A stretch of 64,000 nucleotides of DNA from Tupaia tana (lineage: Eukaryota > Chordata > Mammalia > Scandentia > Tupaiidae), in the NCBI GenBank assembly GCA_026018925.1, contig JAKSZU010000016.1, positions 34,715,377 to 34,779,376 of the forward strand, in the 5' to 3' direction. Shown in pieces: positions 25,888-36,751 of this stretch (position 1 is its first letter; every line of letters starts with the position of its first letter). Under the pieces are notes generated by a model. It had not been told where the DNA came from, ran no database searches, and saw only the letters and a program-made list of their open reading frames with translations. A program made the translations under genes and the position numbers.

Positions 25888-26166
25888 TTTTTTCTTTTTT
25901 TTGGAGAGGTTTTTTTTTTTTTTTTTTTTCTATAGGGCGTGTGCACTCGCCAGAAAGACAGAGAGAGACAGAGACAGAAGGCGAGAAATCACCCCCCAGG
26001 GGGGATGGCCACACCACAATCCCTTCTCCTCCGTTCTCTTGGGATCTTGGGCACGCATGCACACGCGCCGGCGTGAGTTTAAGCCATGCCACCGGGTCCG
26101 GGACTCGAACCGTGGTCGACTACATGGGAGTCCAGCGACATAGCCATTTCGCTAACTGCTGGTCCC
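25888..26166 (-). repeat. SINE-A, full length
   Basis: Two T-runs; B box GGTTCGAGTCC on minus; duplicated TTTTTACTAAATTTT/TTTTCACTAAAATTTT. Confidence 0.92.
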
Positions 26167-26542
26167 TATTTTCACTAAAATTTTCTATGGCGGCAACTAC
26201 TTGGTTATCTAAGCCTTGCCTTCTTTCAGGTGTCAAAAAGTGATAGTTCTGGAAAGTGCTTTGCCACTACACACTACAAACTACCAGTGTTCCCTTCACA
26301 GGGTTGGTGATGCCTTAACTCTACTAGAATAAAGACTTATTGTGCCAGCCAAGGTGGAGTCAGCCCATTATAGTCTATGTCTCCCACCATGAGAACTAAA
26401 AACTGGACAAACTACCAAAAGCAACTTCTTGAAGACTCTGAAAATTTAACAGGAACAGGAAGATTGGGGAGGAGAACCAAAACTTGACAGTGACTCATAT
26501 TTGAGGAAAAAAACCAACATGTTTCTCTCTCTCTCTCTGTAA

Positions 26543-26543
<1 letters not shown>

Positions 26544-26577
<34 letters not shown>

Positions 26578-26631
26578 CATAAATGTATATACAAAAATAT
26601 ATGTACACAAATAAATATGTATAAATACACA

Positions 26632-26665
<34 letters not shown>
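26544..26665. repeat. (TG)n ... (CA)n inverted microsatellites
   Basis: TG run 26544-26574 and CA run 26632-26665, separated by an AT-rich spacer with ATGTATATAC/ATATATGTAC; the arms are mutually complementary. Confidence 0.9.
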
Positions 26666-26667
<2 letters not shown>

Positions 26668-26668
<1 letters not shown>

Positions 26669-26962
26669 AATGTCAGAGGATGTATGTATGTCCCAGAGAG
26701 AGAGGAAGAGAGAGAGATGGGAAGACAGGAGAGAGAAAGTGTCCCAGATAAGGCCTAGCCACACTTTAATCCCCTTCTATTTTTCCCTCCCATAAGGCTC
26801 CTGGACACATGTGCACATGTACTTGGTGTGTTTTTGTTTTCAAGCCACTGGGACTAGAATTCTAACTGCCAATTGAATCAGATTTCAACTGCTGGTTAGC
26901 CATGTGGGATCTAGCTCCCTCCACACAGCACTTAACTGCTGTACGATGGCGTTGCTGGGCCT
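26668..26962 (-). repeat. SINE-C, old
   Basis: AGGCCTAGCCACACTTTAAT, TTTTCAAGCCACTGG and an extended head; GGGCCTG end. Confidence 0.6.
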
Positions 26963-26994
26963 GTATTATATTTTAAAGTCTTTTATTTTCATTT

Positions 26995-27237
26995 TCATTT
27001 TCATTTAATTTTTAATGCCAGAGGGTACATGAGAGAGAGTGAGAGAGGGAGAGAGAGATCCATATGGGACCTGGTCATGCCACATCCTTTTTCCTCCAAC
27101 TCATATTCCTGTCAGGATCCTGAGTACTCACTTACGCCTGGTGTGACGTGGACAGGCTGGGACTTGAACCCCTGTCAGCCATGTAGGACCTAGCTTCCTT
27201 GCATAGCATCTAACTGCTCTGTTATGGGGCTGGCTCA
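26995..27237 (-). repeat. SINE-C, old
   Basis: AATGCCAGAGGGTACATGAG to TGTTATGGGGCTGGCTC. Confidence 0.65.
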
Positions 27238-27367
27238 ATCAATATGTATTTTTAAATGGCTATGCTTCCTCAGGGCCTTTGGAAGACAGGGTGTCTTAAT
27301 GTTTGTTAAACTTGTCTATGGTAAGAATCACCTGTAGGAATTGTTTTTTTAAAAAGAAAAATTATGA

Positions 27368-27645
27368 GCGATCAGCAGTTGGCATGATGGTTATGTTGCT
27401 GGACTCCCATGTAATCGACCGTAGTTCAAGTCCCAGACCTGGTGGCTTAAACTCATGCCAGGCACGTGTGCGTGTGTGCCCAAGATCCCGAGAGGAGAAT
27501 GGAGGAGAAGGGATTGCGGCGTGGCCGTCCCCCCTGGAGGGCGATTTCTCACTTTCTGTCTCTCTGTCTCTCTCTGTCTTTCTGGCAAGTGCATGCTCCC
27601 TATAGCAAAAACTTCTCCAACAAAAATAAAAAGAAGAAAAGAAAA
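27368..27645 (+). repeat. SINE-A
   Basis: GATCAGCAGTTGGCATGATG to CCTATAGCAAAAACTTCTCC; AGAAAAATTA repeated at both ends. Confidence 0.9.
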
Positions 27646-27984
27646 ATTACAAGTTTGCCTCCCAGGAGACACAGAGGAATGTAATTTTTTAAACAAGAAC
27701 CTCTGGCAAGTCTCTGAAGTTTTTCCAAGCAAAAGAACTGGACTCCATAGAAGTTTGGTATGAACACTCTCTTTATGAGAAAAGCCAGAGGTTTTGGGAG
27801 GGGAGCCTAGGAGTCTGTATTTTGTGAGTTTCACCCAAGTGATCCTTATTCTTCTTAGATTTGTTGGAGAGGCAGGAAAATAGGATCTCACAGATAAAGA
27901 CACAAAAATGAAAGAGCAAGAGCTATGATATAATTAAAAACTGTAAGTTAAAAACCTGGAATTCAGAAAAGGTTTTCTTTCTTT

Positions 27985-28204
27985 TTTAAATAATTATTTT
28001 TTACTTAACTTTATTTATTTATTTTATTTATTTTTAATTTTGACCAGAGAAGGCCAGAGTGAGAGAGAGACGGGGGTGGGGGCGGAGAGAGAGAGAGAGA
28101 GAAAGTGAGAAAGGAAGCCTCCAAGTCCCTGACTCGAATCATGGTCACCCATTCACCCATATGGGAGTCCAGTGCCCTTAACCACCACACCATCCACTGG
28201 CCCC
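27985..28204 (-). repeat. SINE-B
   Basis: TTAATTTTGACCAGAGAAGG to CATCCACTGGCCCC. Confidence 0.88.
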
Positions 28205-28211
28205 TCTTTTT

Positions 28212-28448
28212 TAAAGTTCATTTATTTCTTCTGTGAGTGAAAGAGACAGAGAGAGAGAACTCCCAATAAGGTCTTGATCAGCCTCATCCGGCCCTGGAAC
28301 ATGGGCACGTGTGTGCCCTGTGTACTCAGGGAAGTCTCTGCATCTGAACTTGGAACTTTCCTGTATTGGATAACCTCACAGAGCTTGTATTTTATCTCTA
28401 TGCTAGCATCCACCCTCCCAGAAAGTGCTTCCATTATCAACATGGAAA
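28212..28448 (-). repeat. SINE-D
   Basis: AAGTTCATTTATTTCTTCTG, AAGGTCTTGATCAGCCTCAT, body as at 30775. Confidence 0.65.
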
Positions 28449-28504
28449 AAGAAAACCTGGCTGATGAATAGTGCGGAAGCTCATAAATAAAAATTCTACA
28501 GTAG

Positions 28505-28772
28505 AGGGCCAGCAGGTGGCATGGTGGTTAAAGTGCTTGACTCCCACATAGCCAACCACTGTTGTAGTCCTGGTCCTGCCAACTTGAAAAGTACACTGGG
28601 CATGGGTGCATGCATGCCCAAAATCCCAAGAGGAGAATGGAGGAGAAGGGATTGCAGTGTGGCTATGCCACTGGGAAGTTGGGGGGAGTGATTTCTTACT
28701 TTCCCTCTCTCTTTCTCTCTCTCTCTAGCAAGCACACACGACTATAGCAAAAACCTAATAAAAAAAAAAAAA
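28505..28772 (+). repeat. SINE-C
   Basis: AGGGCCAGCAGGTGGCATGG to CTATAGCAAAAACCTAATA. Confidence 0.85.
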
Positions 28773-29019
28773 AGAAAATTTTGCACTAGGTCAAAAAGAG
28801 ATTTCAAGACTATGAAACTTCTCTAAGCTTTGGTTTTCTTAACTGCAAAAAGAGGCTGCTGGATTAAGTACAGAAATTTTCTGCACTTCAAAGACTGAAA
28901 AGATACTATAGTCTTGTCTTTGATACCTGTATAAGCTATAACAAGTTACTTAAGTTTACAGAGAGAAAATACAATAAAAAAATAACTCTTTGGTTTTCCA
29001 GAAATGTCAACCAGATCCT

Positions 29020-29210
29020 TTTACTTAAAACCCTCCAGTGCCTTCTATTACACTTGGAATGTAATCCAAGCTTTTACCACGTTTGTCTTTGGCTCTGAGA
29101 TGCTTCTGTTTGCTGTGACCATAAGGACTTGTCTGTTTGGTACCTTAGTGTCTTGAAAACAGTGCCTGGCTCTGAGACTTTGAAAAGAATTTGTTGAGCA
29201 AATGAATAAC
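29020..29210 (+). repeat. L2 3' end fragment
   Basis: AAAACCCTCCAGTGCCTTCT and ACAGTGCCTGGCTCTGAGAC, then TTTGTTGAGCAAATGAATAA, in L2 3' order. Confidence 0.6.
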
Positions 29211-29429
29211 TAGTCTCTGGCTTACATGACCATTCTCTCCCTGTCTGATGGCAGAAATCCGTGATGCTGGTTTGGCACCTGAAAAAATGGAGATAAGGCT
29301 CAAGTTTGAGTGGCCCACCTGTCTGACTGCCAGGCTGAAGGTAGAAAACACTCCATCTTGTAGAGTGATTCTCTTGTGGAGCTTCTGTGCATCTGACATT
29401 TTTTTTTTTTTTCATTTTTTCACCTGAGA

Positions 29430-30039
29430 ATGTCAGAGCTGCTGATAATTTTGTACTGCTGTGTTACCCAGACTCCAAGAACAGGGTCCAACAAAGAGCC
29501 AGGGCTCCACAACTACTTACTAAGTAAATACATGTATCTGTACATTCACTGTTACAAATTTAATCATGGTTCAGTTGAAATCCATTCAAATATAACAATA
29601 GAGTCCTACCAAGAAAAATAAAAGAAGTAGACATAAGAGAAGACATCTACCTTTCCGTTTGCCAGGTTAATGCTCAAAGGAAGACCTCATTCCTGTCCTG
29701 GCATCCTGAAACAAGAACCTTTTAAAATATTACGTGACTACCATGCAGACATTTACTCTTTGAGAAAAACTGTCAGAGTAAGCACGTTATTCTGCCTTTG
29801 TTGCTGCTGTTTATGCAGAAAGGAGGGTGAAATTAACCTTCAATCTTTGTCATAAGGGATTGGATTTGAAATCAGTTGGGTATTCAGATGCCCAAGATAA
29901 TTAGTGTAAACCTTACTCCTATGAATATTCCTTTTCTGAGGTGGCACTATAATACAAATATTAACTCTTAACCCTTAATTTTATACATTTTTGAAGAATA
30001 AAAGTATTAATAGTTTTTTTTAAAAAAAAGAATTTTTTT
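29430..30039. other. Unassigned intergenic DNA
   Basis: Nothing recognised apart from A/T runs near 30010-30040. Confidence 0.45.
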
Positions 30040-30214
30040 TTTTTAAAAAGAGTTGTTTATTTTATTTTTTATTATCATTTTAAAATTTGACTGGAAAGAG
30101 ACAGAGTGAGAGAGAAAGGGAAAGTGAGAAAGCAAGCTGCCAGGTCTGAGAGTCAAACCATGTTTGGCCATGTGGCAGTCCAGTGCCTTAACCATCATGC
30201 CACTTGCCAGTCCC
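30040..30214 (-). repeat. SINE-B
   Basis: TTTAAAATTTGACTGGAAAG to CCACTTGCCAGTCCC. Confidence 0.85.
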
Positions 30215-30294
30215 AAGTACTAACATTTTAAAAAGAAAAAAGTAGATATGCTTCACCTACTATAAAATTTTTAAATTTGTTATATTTTCTTTTT

Positions 30295-30457
30295 TTAAAG
30301 AATTATTTTACTTAACTTTATTTATTTATTTTTATTTATTTTTATTTGACCAGAGAGGGACAGAGTGAAAGAGAGAGAGAGGTGTAAAGTGAGAAAGGAC
30401 TTGAACCGTGGTCAGCCATGTGGGAGTCCAGCGCCCTTAATCACCATGCCACCTCCA
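30295..30457 (-). repeat. SINE-B
   Basis: TTTTATTTGACCAGAGAGGG to CACCATGCCACCT; head slightly cut. Confidence 0.85.
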
Positions 30458-30477
30458 ACATTTGCTATATTTTCAAT

Positions 30478-30725
30478 ATTTGCTTTTATTTTAATTTTTC
30501 CCAGAGAGTGCATGTACTCAAAGAGGGAGAAGGGGAGTGAAAAAGCACTCTCCATGGGGAGTGGCCATGCTATAATCTCTTTTTCTCCAGCTCTCCCTTT
30601 GTTCAGGATTTTGGGCACACATACCCATGTCCAGCAAGTTTTACAAGCCCCTGGGTCCAGGACTTGAATCACATGGTTACATGTGGGATTCAGCTGTCTT
30701 CACCACCATATTATGGGATGGCCCC
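30478..30725 (-). repeat. SINE-C, old
   Basis: CCCAGAGAGTGCATGTACTC to TATGGGATGGCCCC. Confidence 0.75.
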
Positions 30726-30774
30726 AGGACGTTACATTTTAAACCTAACATACTATAAATTTAAAAGCTATTGT

Positions 30775-31014
30775 TTCTTTTATTCTTTTCAAAGTTTATT
30801 TATTTCTTCCATGAGAGAGAGAGAGAGAAAGAGAGACAGATCCTGTCTCTCCAACAAGATCCTGACACTGTGACCCACCTCCAGCCCTTACCAGCCCTGG
30901 ATCATGGTTGTGTGTCTGGTGTACTCAGAGAGGTTGCTGGACTTGAACCGAGAACCTTTCCATGTGGGACTGTAAGATAGAGTCATATTTTACTGCTGTG
31001 CCACTGTACAGTCC
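30775..31014 (-). repeat. SINE-D
   Basis: AAAGTTTATTTATTTCTTCC, AACAAGATCCTGACACTGTG, ending CTGTGCCACTGTACAGTCCC. Confidence 0.7.
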
Positions 31015-31044
31015 CTCAAGCTATTTTATATTCCACTCCAACAT

Positions 31045-31300
31045 TTATAAAAATTTGCCAGAGGCACTTGGATTTGCCAGAGAGAGACAGAGGGAAAGCA
31101 AGAAGATGAGAAAGCACCTCCTGTGGGGAATGGTCACTCCACAACCCCTTCTCCTCCATTTCTCCTGCCTTTAGGGATTTGGAGGATGCATGCACATGCA
31201 CCTAGGGTATTTCTCAAAGTACTGGGTCCGAACTTGAACTGCAGTTCAGCCACATGAAATCCAGTCATCTTAACCACCACAACACAAACTGGATGCCCTT
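31045..31300 (-). repeat. SINE-C, old
   Basis: TTGCCAGAGAGAGACAGAGG, ACCACCACAACACAAACTGG. Confidence 0.72.
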
Positions 31301-31325
31301 CAAACATCATATTACAAGACTTCAA

Positions 31326-31835
31326 GCCCAACAGGTGGCATGGAGGTTAAGAAGGCTGGATCCTGGGACCAGCAGTTAGCGTAATGGCTATGTCGCTGGA
31401 CTCCCATGTAGTCGACTGCGGTTCGAGTCTTAGGCCCCAGTGGCTTAAACTCACGCTGGGCGCGTGTGCGTGCGTGCCCAAGATCGCAAGAGGAGAATGG
31501 AGGAGAAGGGATTGGGGCGTGGCCATCCCCCCTGGGGGGCGATTTCTCGCTTTCTGTCTCTCTGTCTCTCTCTGTCTGGCGAGCGCACGCGCCCTATAGC
31601 AAAAACAAAACAAAACAAAACAACAACAACAACAAAAAACAAAACCTCTCCAAAAAAAAAAAAAAGAAGGCTGGATCCTGCATGGCTGACTGCCTCGTCC
31701 TGACCCTGGGGCTTGAAAATCAAACTTGACACATGTGTGTGTGTGTGCTCAAAATCCTGAGAAGAGAATGGAAGAAAAGGGATTTCTCACTTTCTTTTTC
31801 TTTCTGTTGAGCACAGATGCTCTATAGCAGACAAA
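31326..31835 (+). repeat. SINE-C, split by SINE-A
   Basis: Halves 31326-31365 and 31665-31835 share GAAGGCTGGATCCTG at the junction. Confidence 0.85.
31366..31664 (+). repeat. SINE-A, full length
   Basis: Near-consensus head and B box; the tail has (CAAAA)/(CAA) runs inside AAAACCTCTCC. Confidence 0.93.
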
Positions 31836-31980
31836 ATCTTCATAACATTGTGAATAAAAGGCCTATAATTTATTTAACCATTTGCCTCTCATTCTGTGTT
31901 TATTAAATTGTGCTACAACTTTTCATTATGATTATAATCCTGTAGTGTTTATCTTTTCACATTTATTCTGTATTTTCTAT

Positions 31981-32580
31981 TTTTTTTTTTTTTTTATAGA
32001 ACACAGATTAGTTTATTTTTAAAACCCATCTTGCCATGAATGAATGAATAGAGAATAGGTTCCGGTAGCTCAGGCTCCTTTCCATTGGTTCTCACGAAGT
32101 GTGCTTCTCTGGGTGGAGCAGGCTGTGCTTCTCTGGGTGGAGCAGGCTGGTGCTTTAGTTGAACCCAGGTACCTTTGTCTTTGGCTTCTTCCTCTTTCTG
32201 GTCATTTTCCTTCACACGTTTTAGGAAGCTATCTCTGCTCTTGGAATGTTTAATATACTCAATACGCACATTGATTCTCTTGGCAAGAATCTTGCCCTTA
32301 ACTTGTTTGTTCACAACTATGCCAACAGCATGCTGGGTAACATTGTAGACTCTTCCAGTTTTGCCATGGTAACATTTGTGGGGCATTCCTTTTTGAACAG
32401 TACCCATTCCCTTAATGTCTACAATATCACCTTTCTTGTAGATTCCCATATATGTTGCCAAAGGAACAACTCCATGTCTTCTAAAAGGCCTAGAGAACCT
32501 ATATCAGGTGCCTCTCCTCTTTCCCTTTGTGTTCGTCATTTTGGTTAGTTACTGGAAGATGGCGGTTCTGGCCAAGAGGA
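31981..32580 (-). pseudogene. RPL21: RPL21 processed pseudogene, nearly open
   Basis: A reverse-strand copy of the 60S ribosomal protein eL21 mRNA, start codon at 32539-32537, with a 5' UTR including CCGCCATCTTCCAGT. Codon 12 is TGA in place of Arg. After that the frame stays open to 31994. It includes a 24-nt in-frame tandem duplication (PAPPREAQ repeated before PAPPREAH) and loses the normal stop, so it reads through into the tail. The A-tail (T-run 31981-31997) and the duplication CTGTATTTTCTAT on both sides (31968-31980, 32581-32593) show L1-mediated insertion. Confidence 0.94.
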
Positions 32581-32649
32581 CTGTATTTTCTATGTTTTAG
32601 GGTAGACTCCAAGTCAGATTACCAAAGTTTGTGAACAGTTTAAAGACTC

Positions 32650-32920
32650 TTTTTTTTTTTTTTTTTTTTTTTTTTGAGAGGTTTTTGCTATAGGGCGCGT
32701 GCGCTCGCCAGACAGAGAAAGACAGAGAGACAGAAAGCGAGAAATCACCCCCCACGGGGGATGGCCACGCTGCAATCCCTTCTCCTCCATTCTCCTCTTG
32801 GGATCTTGGGCACGCACGCACACGTGCTCGGCGTGAGTTTAAGCCACCGGGTCCGGGACGCGGACCACGGTCGACTACGTGGGAGTCCAGCAACACAGCC
32901 ATTACGCTAACTGCTGGTCC
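32650..32920 (-). repeat. SINE-A, full length
   Basis: TTAAAGACTCTT duplicated; long T-run. Confidence 0.93.
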
Positions 32921-33081
32921 CTTAAAGACTCTTAATGCATAACGCCAAGTTGATTTTTAAGGACTTTCTATCGTAATTTACACAGTTGCCAGCAAAACTG
33001 TAAAGTGCTAGCTTCCTAACAAACTTCCCTGAGTTCTCAATATTAAATACTCTCACCTAATATAAAAAAAGAAAAAAAAAA

Positions 33082-33335
33082 GCTCACTGGAGCCAGCTAG
33101 AAGCCGTGGAGTTTAAGGCACTAGATCGCACATGGCTGACTCTGTATTTCCAGTGTTAGACCCAGTGGCTTGAGAATCACGCCTGGGACATATGCGTGCA
33201 TGCCCAAAATCTTGAAAGGAGAGTAGAGAAGGGATGGTCAGGTGGCCATCCCCCTAAGGGGAGGGTTGATTTTTCACTTTCCCTCCCTCTCTCTCTCTGG
33301 CAAGCCCCTGCTCCCTATAACAAAAATTCAAAACA
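33082..33335 (+). repeat. SINE-C, old
   Basis: GGAGCCAGCTAGAAGCCGTG to CCCTATAACAAAAATTC. Confidence 0.75.
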
Positions 33336-33517
33336 AACAACAAACAAAAACTAATCATGATTAGTTCAACTTTTATCTCCTATTAGCATAAATGATATCT
33401 TAATTATTGTTTCATTTTGCCTGAGGTTTATTAGTGTTGAGGCTGAATAGACCCATATGCATGGTCAACTGATTTTTTTACCTTTTCAATTAATTAATTA
33501 TTATTATTATTATTTTA

Positions 33518-33769
33518 GGTTTTTGCCGTAGAGTGCATGTGCTCACCAGAGAGAGACAGAGGGAAAGTGAGAAATCATCCCCTAGGGTGGATGGCCATGT
33601 TACAGTCCTTTCTCCTCCATTCTTTTCTTGGGATTTTGGGCACGCACCCACAGTCATCCTGTGTAATTTTCAAGCTGCCAAGTCTGGTATTCGAACCACA
33701 GTTGGACATGTGGGAGTCCAGTGAGTCCAGCGAGTCCAGCGACATAACCGCTGTGCCATCTGCTGATCC
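33518..33769 (-). repeat. SINE-A/C
   Basis: GGTTTTTGCCGTAGAGTGC to CATCTGCTGATCC; GTCCAGYGA is tripled in the head (33717-33741). Confidence 0.82.
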
Positions 33770-33919
33770 TATATTTTGTCACTTTTTTAGTGAAGCTACA
33801 TAGGAAAATGAATAGATGAAGCCGGGCCAGCTTCACGGCTTTAAGACCTACTAGGTGTGGAGAACACCAAATTTTTCTGCATTTAGTTTACTTTACTTTT
33901 ACTTACCTATAAAAGCAAA

Positions 33920-34060
33920 TAATGTCTTCCGATAGTGATTATGTCACTGAATTCCCACATGCCAGACCACAGTTCAAGTTCCAGATCCAGTGCGTGAAAA
34001 TCACACCAGGTGTGTGTGCATGCATCCGTAAGATCCTGGAAGGAGAATGCAGGAGAAGCT
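33920..34060 (+). repeat. SINE-C fragment
   Basis: ATTATGTCACTGAATTCCC to GAGAATGCAGGAGAAG; no 3' end. Confidence 0.65.
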
Positions 34061-34065
34061 ATTTC

Positions 34066-34290
34066 CTTTATATAATCTGGTTCCTATGAAAATGAAAGAT
34101 GCACACTTAAAGAAATAAAATTAGTAAGATCCATTGAAGACTATAAAAATGAATTCAGTGAAAGAAAGTGCTCCCTATGTCAAAATGGAGGTACTGTGAT
34201 TCTGCCAGATGGACAGTGTTCATGTTCCTCCTACCCATTCAAATCTGAGGGACTTGCCTATGAAATCAGTAAACAAAAACTGCCTTAAGA
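34066..34290 (+). pseudogene. C9: Complement C9 C-terminal fragment (EGF-like region), broken
   Basis: Frames on + give KMKDAHLKK, then after a stop and a one-base shift [46 protein letters not shown]. This is the spacing of the C9 C-terminal EGF-like domain and matches C9 better than C8A or C8B as I recall them. A conserved Cys is lost (LAYE for the usual ACE). No A-tail or target duplication could be fixed, so it may be a 5'-truncated retrocopy or a duplicated exon. Old SINE sequence precedes it. The AT-rich DNA to 35100 may be its 3' UTR, unproven. Confidence 0.75.
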
Positions 34291-34393
34291 ACTTCCAACT
34301 ACGCCACTACTGCCAAAAAAAGAAAAGATATTGTCTTCTCTGGGCTCATGAGGAAGAAAAATACTAGAAAGCTTTCAATTTAAGATATTGCTG

Positions 34394-34597
34394 TTGGGAT
34401 CAGGAGATGGTATAATGGTTATGTCTCTGGAATCCCACAGAGTCTACCTGTGTGTGCCCCCAAGATCCCAAGAGGAGAATGGAGGAGGAGGGACTGCAGC
34501 ATGGTCATCCTCCCCCAAGGAATGGTTTCTCTCTTTCTGTTTCTCTGTCTCTCTGGCAAGCGCACAAGCCCTATAGCAAAAATCTCTCTCTCTAAAA
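34394..34597 (+). repeat. SINE-A, internal deletion
   Basis: GGGATCAGGAGATGGTATAA; the B box region is deleted; 3' end CCCTATAGCAAAAATCTCTC. Confidence 0.85.
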
Positions 34598-34600
34598 AAA

Positions 34601-34795
34601 AAGGGGACCAGCAGGTGGCATGGCGGTTAAGCGCTGGGCACTCCCACATGGCCGACCACAGTTCAAGTCCTGGACCTGGTGGCTTGCTTTCTCACTTTCC
34701 CCTCTCTCTCTCTCTCTGTGTGTCTCTCTCTGGTCAAATTAAAACGAAGGAATGAATGAATGAACGATTAAATAAATAAATAAATCTTTAAAAAG
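34601..34795 (+). repeat. SINE-B
   Basis: Directly after a SINE-A tail; GGGGACCAGCAGGTGGCATG to CTCTGGTCAAATTAAAACG. Confidence 0.9.
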
Positions 34796-34799
34796 AAAA

Positions 34800-35540
34800 G
34801 ATCCTGCTGCTAGAAATAGTTCTTGCTGCTGAGTGAAAAGCAATGAACTTCATAAAAATTATACCAACCTCTAAAGTCTAAGTCTACAATGCGTTATTTT
34901 CCTCCATAAATGTCTATGCTGTTTTAATTTTTTATTCCCTGATAAGTAGTTAACGATGAAATATGCCAAGACTGCTTTCTCCCACAGGCCATACCAATCT
35001 CCTGTTAAAAAAAAAAACAAAATTAAATTAAAAACAGAATGTTGGTTTAGAAGACTTTACAATGATGATCAGATTGCTTCGTATAATTAATATAGTTTAT
35101 CAGTTCCATTAGCACAAATTTGTGCTGTGCAATTTACCTCTTATTTATATAGCTTGTGTTGTGTTTTGTTATTCATTTACATGTACATCCACGCATGTGG
35201 CAAAGATTTACTGCACACCTAACACATGCACAATGATTGTATTAGTTTTAGATCTGCAATTTAATGCTAAATGTCTAAGGGAAAATACATGTTGTATTTA
35301 TAACCAAAAAGCATTAGGTTTTAACCTAATGAAAATTGCCTCTATTCAATCATATTTTCCCAAAAAAATATAGCAATCTATATGGTCCAACTTGATACTT
35401 TTACAAGTTGTGTAAGTAGGTAGAGCTATTCACTGAAGAAGCTGTTTATAATTGCCTATACAATTCATTTGGTATATTGTATTGATAAACAGTGATTGAA
35501 TATAAAAAAAAATAAACAAAAGCCAAAAATGATTGGCCAT
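34800..35540. other. AT-rich intergenic DNA
   Basis: No gene or repeat recognised; could be UTR of the C9 fragment's source, which I could not verify. Confidence 0.35.
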
Positions 35541-35542
35541 AC

Positions 35543-35810
35543 AGTTTTTTTTTTTTTTTTTTTTTTTTTAGAGGTTTTTGTTACAGGGCATGTGCGCTCG
35601 CCAGAGAGACAGAGAGACAGAAAGCGAGAAATCAGTCCCCCAGGGGGGATGGCCATGCCACAATCTCCTCTCCTCCACTCTCCTCTTGGGATCTTGGGCA
35701 CGCATGTACACGATCCTGGCATGAGTTTAAGCCACCGGGTCTGGGACTCGAACCGTGGTTGACTACATGGGAGTTCAGTGGCATAGCCATTATGCTAACT
35801 GCTGGTCCCG
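35543..35810 (-). repeat. SINE-A, full length
   Basis: GGCCATACAGTTTT duplicated. Confidence 0.93.
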
Positions 35811-36420
35811 GCCATACAGTTTTATACCTTAGATCACATGGTACTTATGGCCTGAAAGCTTTCAAGATCTGAGAACTTTAAAAAAAAGAGAAAAGAAAAG
35901 AAGGCTCAAAAGATGGAAAAATGCAAAATCAAAATTAATCACTGTTTAGTTAAATATCAATATATCTCATGGCAAGTTTGTTAATTGTTATTAATATTAA
36001 TAAGCATTTCATGCATTTATAAACAAAGCAGTTAAGTCTCCCATATAGTCTTTCATAAACATTAACAACGTCATATGTAAACTCAATATGTTTCATTATT
36101 AAATATAACACAACACAATCTGTTTTGCCTTTGCCATTTTTGAGAGTTATATGTTTTTCTTATTGTTTGCTTTCTATGGCTAATAATATGTTAGTTTATT
36201 AGCCACCTAATTATCATCTAGTCTGGAATTATTGTCCCAGTTTTAAAATTCTCTATTTTGCTTATAATCCAATTTGATAATCTTTTTCTTTTAATAGTTA
36301 ATTCTGCCTGTCTCTAACTATTAATATGACAGATAACTTTGGCCTAAATTCATCATAATGTTTCATGTGGTGTTTTCTCTTGTTATAGTTTTAAAATGTA
36401 TCTCTCTTTCAATTCTTTGT
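35811..36420. other. AT-rich intergenic DNA
   Basis: Possibly old antisense L1 in part (36240-36420); otherwise nothing seen. Confidence 0.35.
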
Positions 36421-36531
36421 GTGTTTCTTCTGAGAAATAGGAAATAGAAATGTTTATTTTTTATTGTGAGGTATTTCAAACACACAAAAAATACGGATAA
36501 TGTTATAACAGACACTTACATATGTCTCATA
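36421..36531 (+). repeat. Left arm of a diverged inverted repeat
   Basis: GAGAAATAGGAAATAGAAAT, TTGTGAGGTATTTCAAACAC; pairs with 37697-37808 reversed at roughly 85-90% by eye. The right-hand DNA to about 37250 looks like the rest of an old interspersed repeat. Confidence 0.7.
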
Positions 36532-36546
36532 AAGGTTAAACAGATG

Positions 36547-36708
36547 TTGGGGCCAGCAGGTGGTGTGGTAGTTAAGGTGCTGGACTCCCACATGGCTGCC
36601 CATGGTTTGGGTCCTGCGCCTGGTGGCTTGCTTTCTCACTTTCCCTCTGTCTCTCTGGTCAAATTAAAAAATAATAAATAAAATAAAATAAAAAATTCTG
36701 TTAAAAAA
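36547..36708 (+). repeat. SINE-B
   Basis: GGGGCCAGCAGGTGGTGTGG to TCTGGTCAAATTAAAAAAT; AAACAGATGTT duplicated. Confidence 0.9.
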
Positions 36709-36751
36709 AGATGAAACAGATGTTAATATCTTGCTGTATTTAATATATATC

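Larger units (their letters stand above)
22735..26450 (-). mobile_element. ERVL-type provirus remnant (protease/gag side)
   Basis: Over 3 kb of minus-strand endogenous retrovirus internal sequence of the ERVL class, recognised from its characteristic order of phrases (for example CACCTCAGATAAGGCCTTGA near 25425 and CTCCCTATGACAATGCTCC near 24427). The only open piece is 25219-25458, gag-like, 79 codons. It is heavily mutated, with two old SINEs (24620-25103) and a SINE-A (25888-26166) inside, and no paired LTR was found. Confidence 0.65.

Noticed and set aside
26544..26665. CRISPR-like regular repeats, here and in the ACACATG array
   Set aside because: Simple or irregular tandem repeats with no unique spacers, in a mammalian genome.
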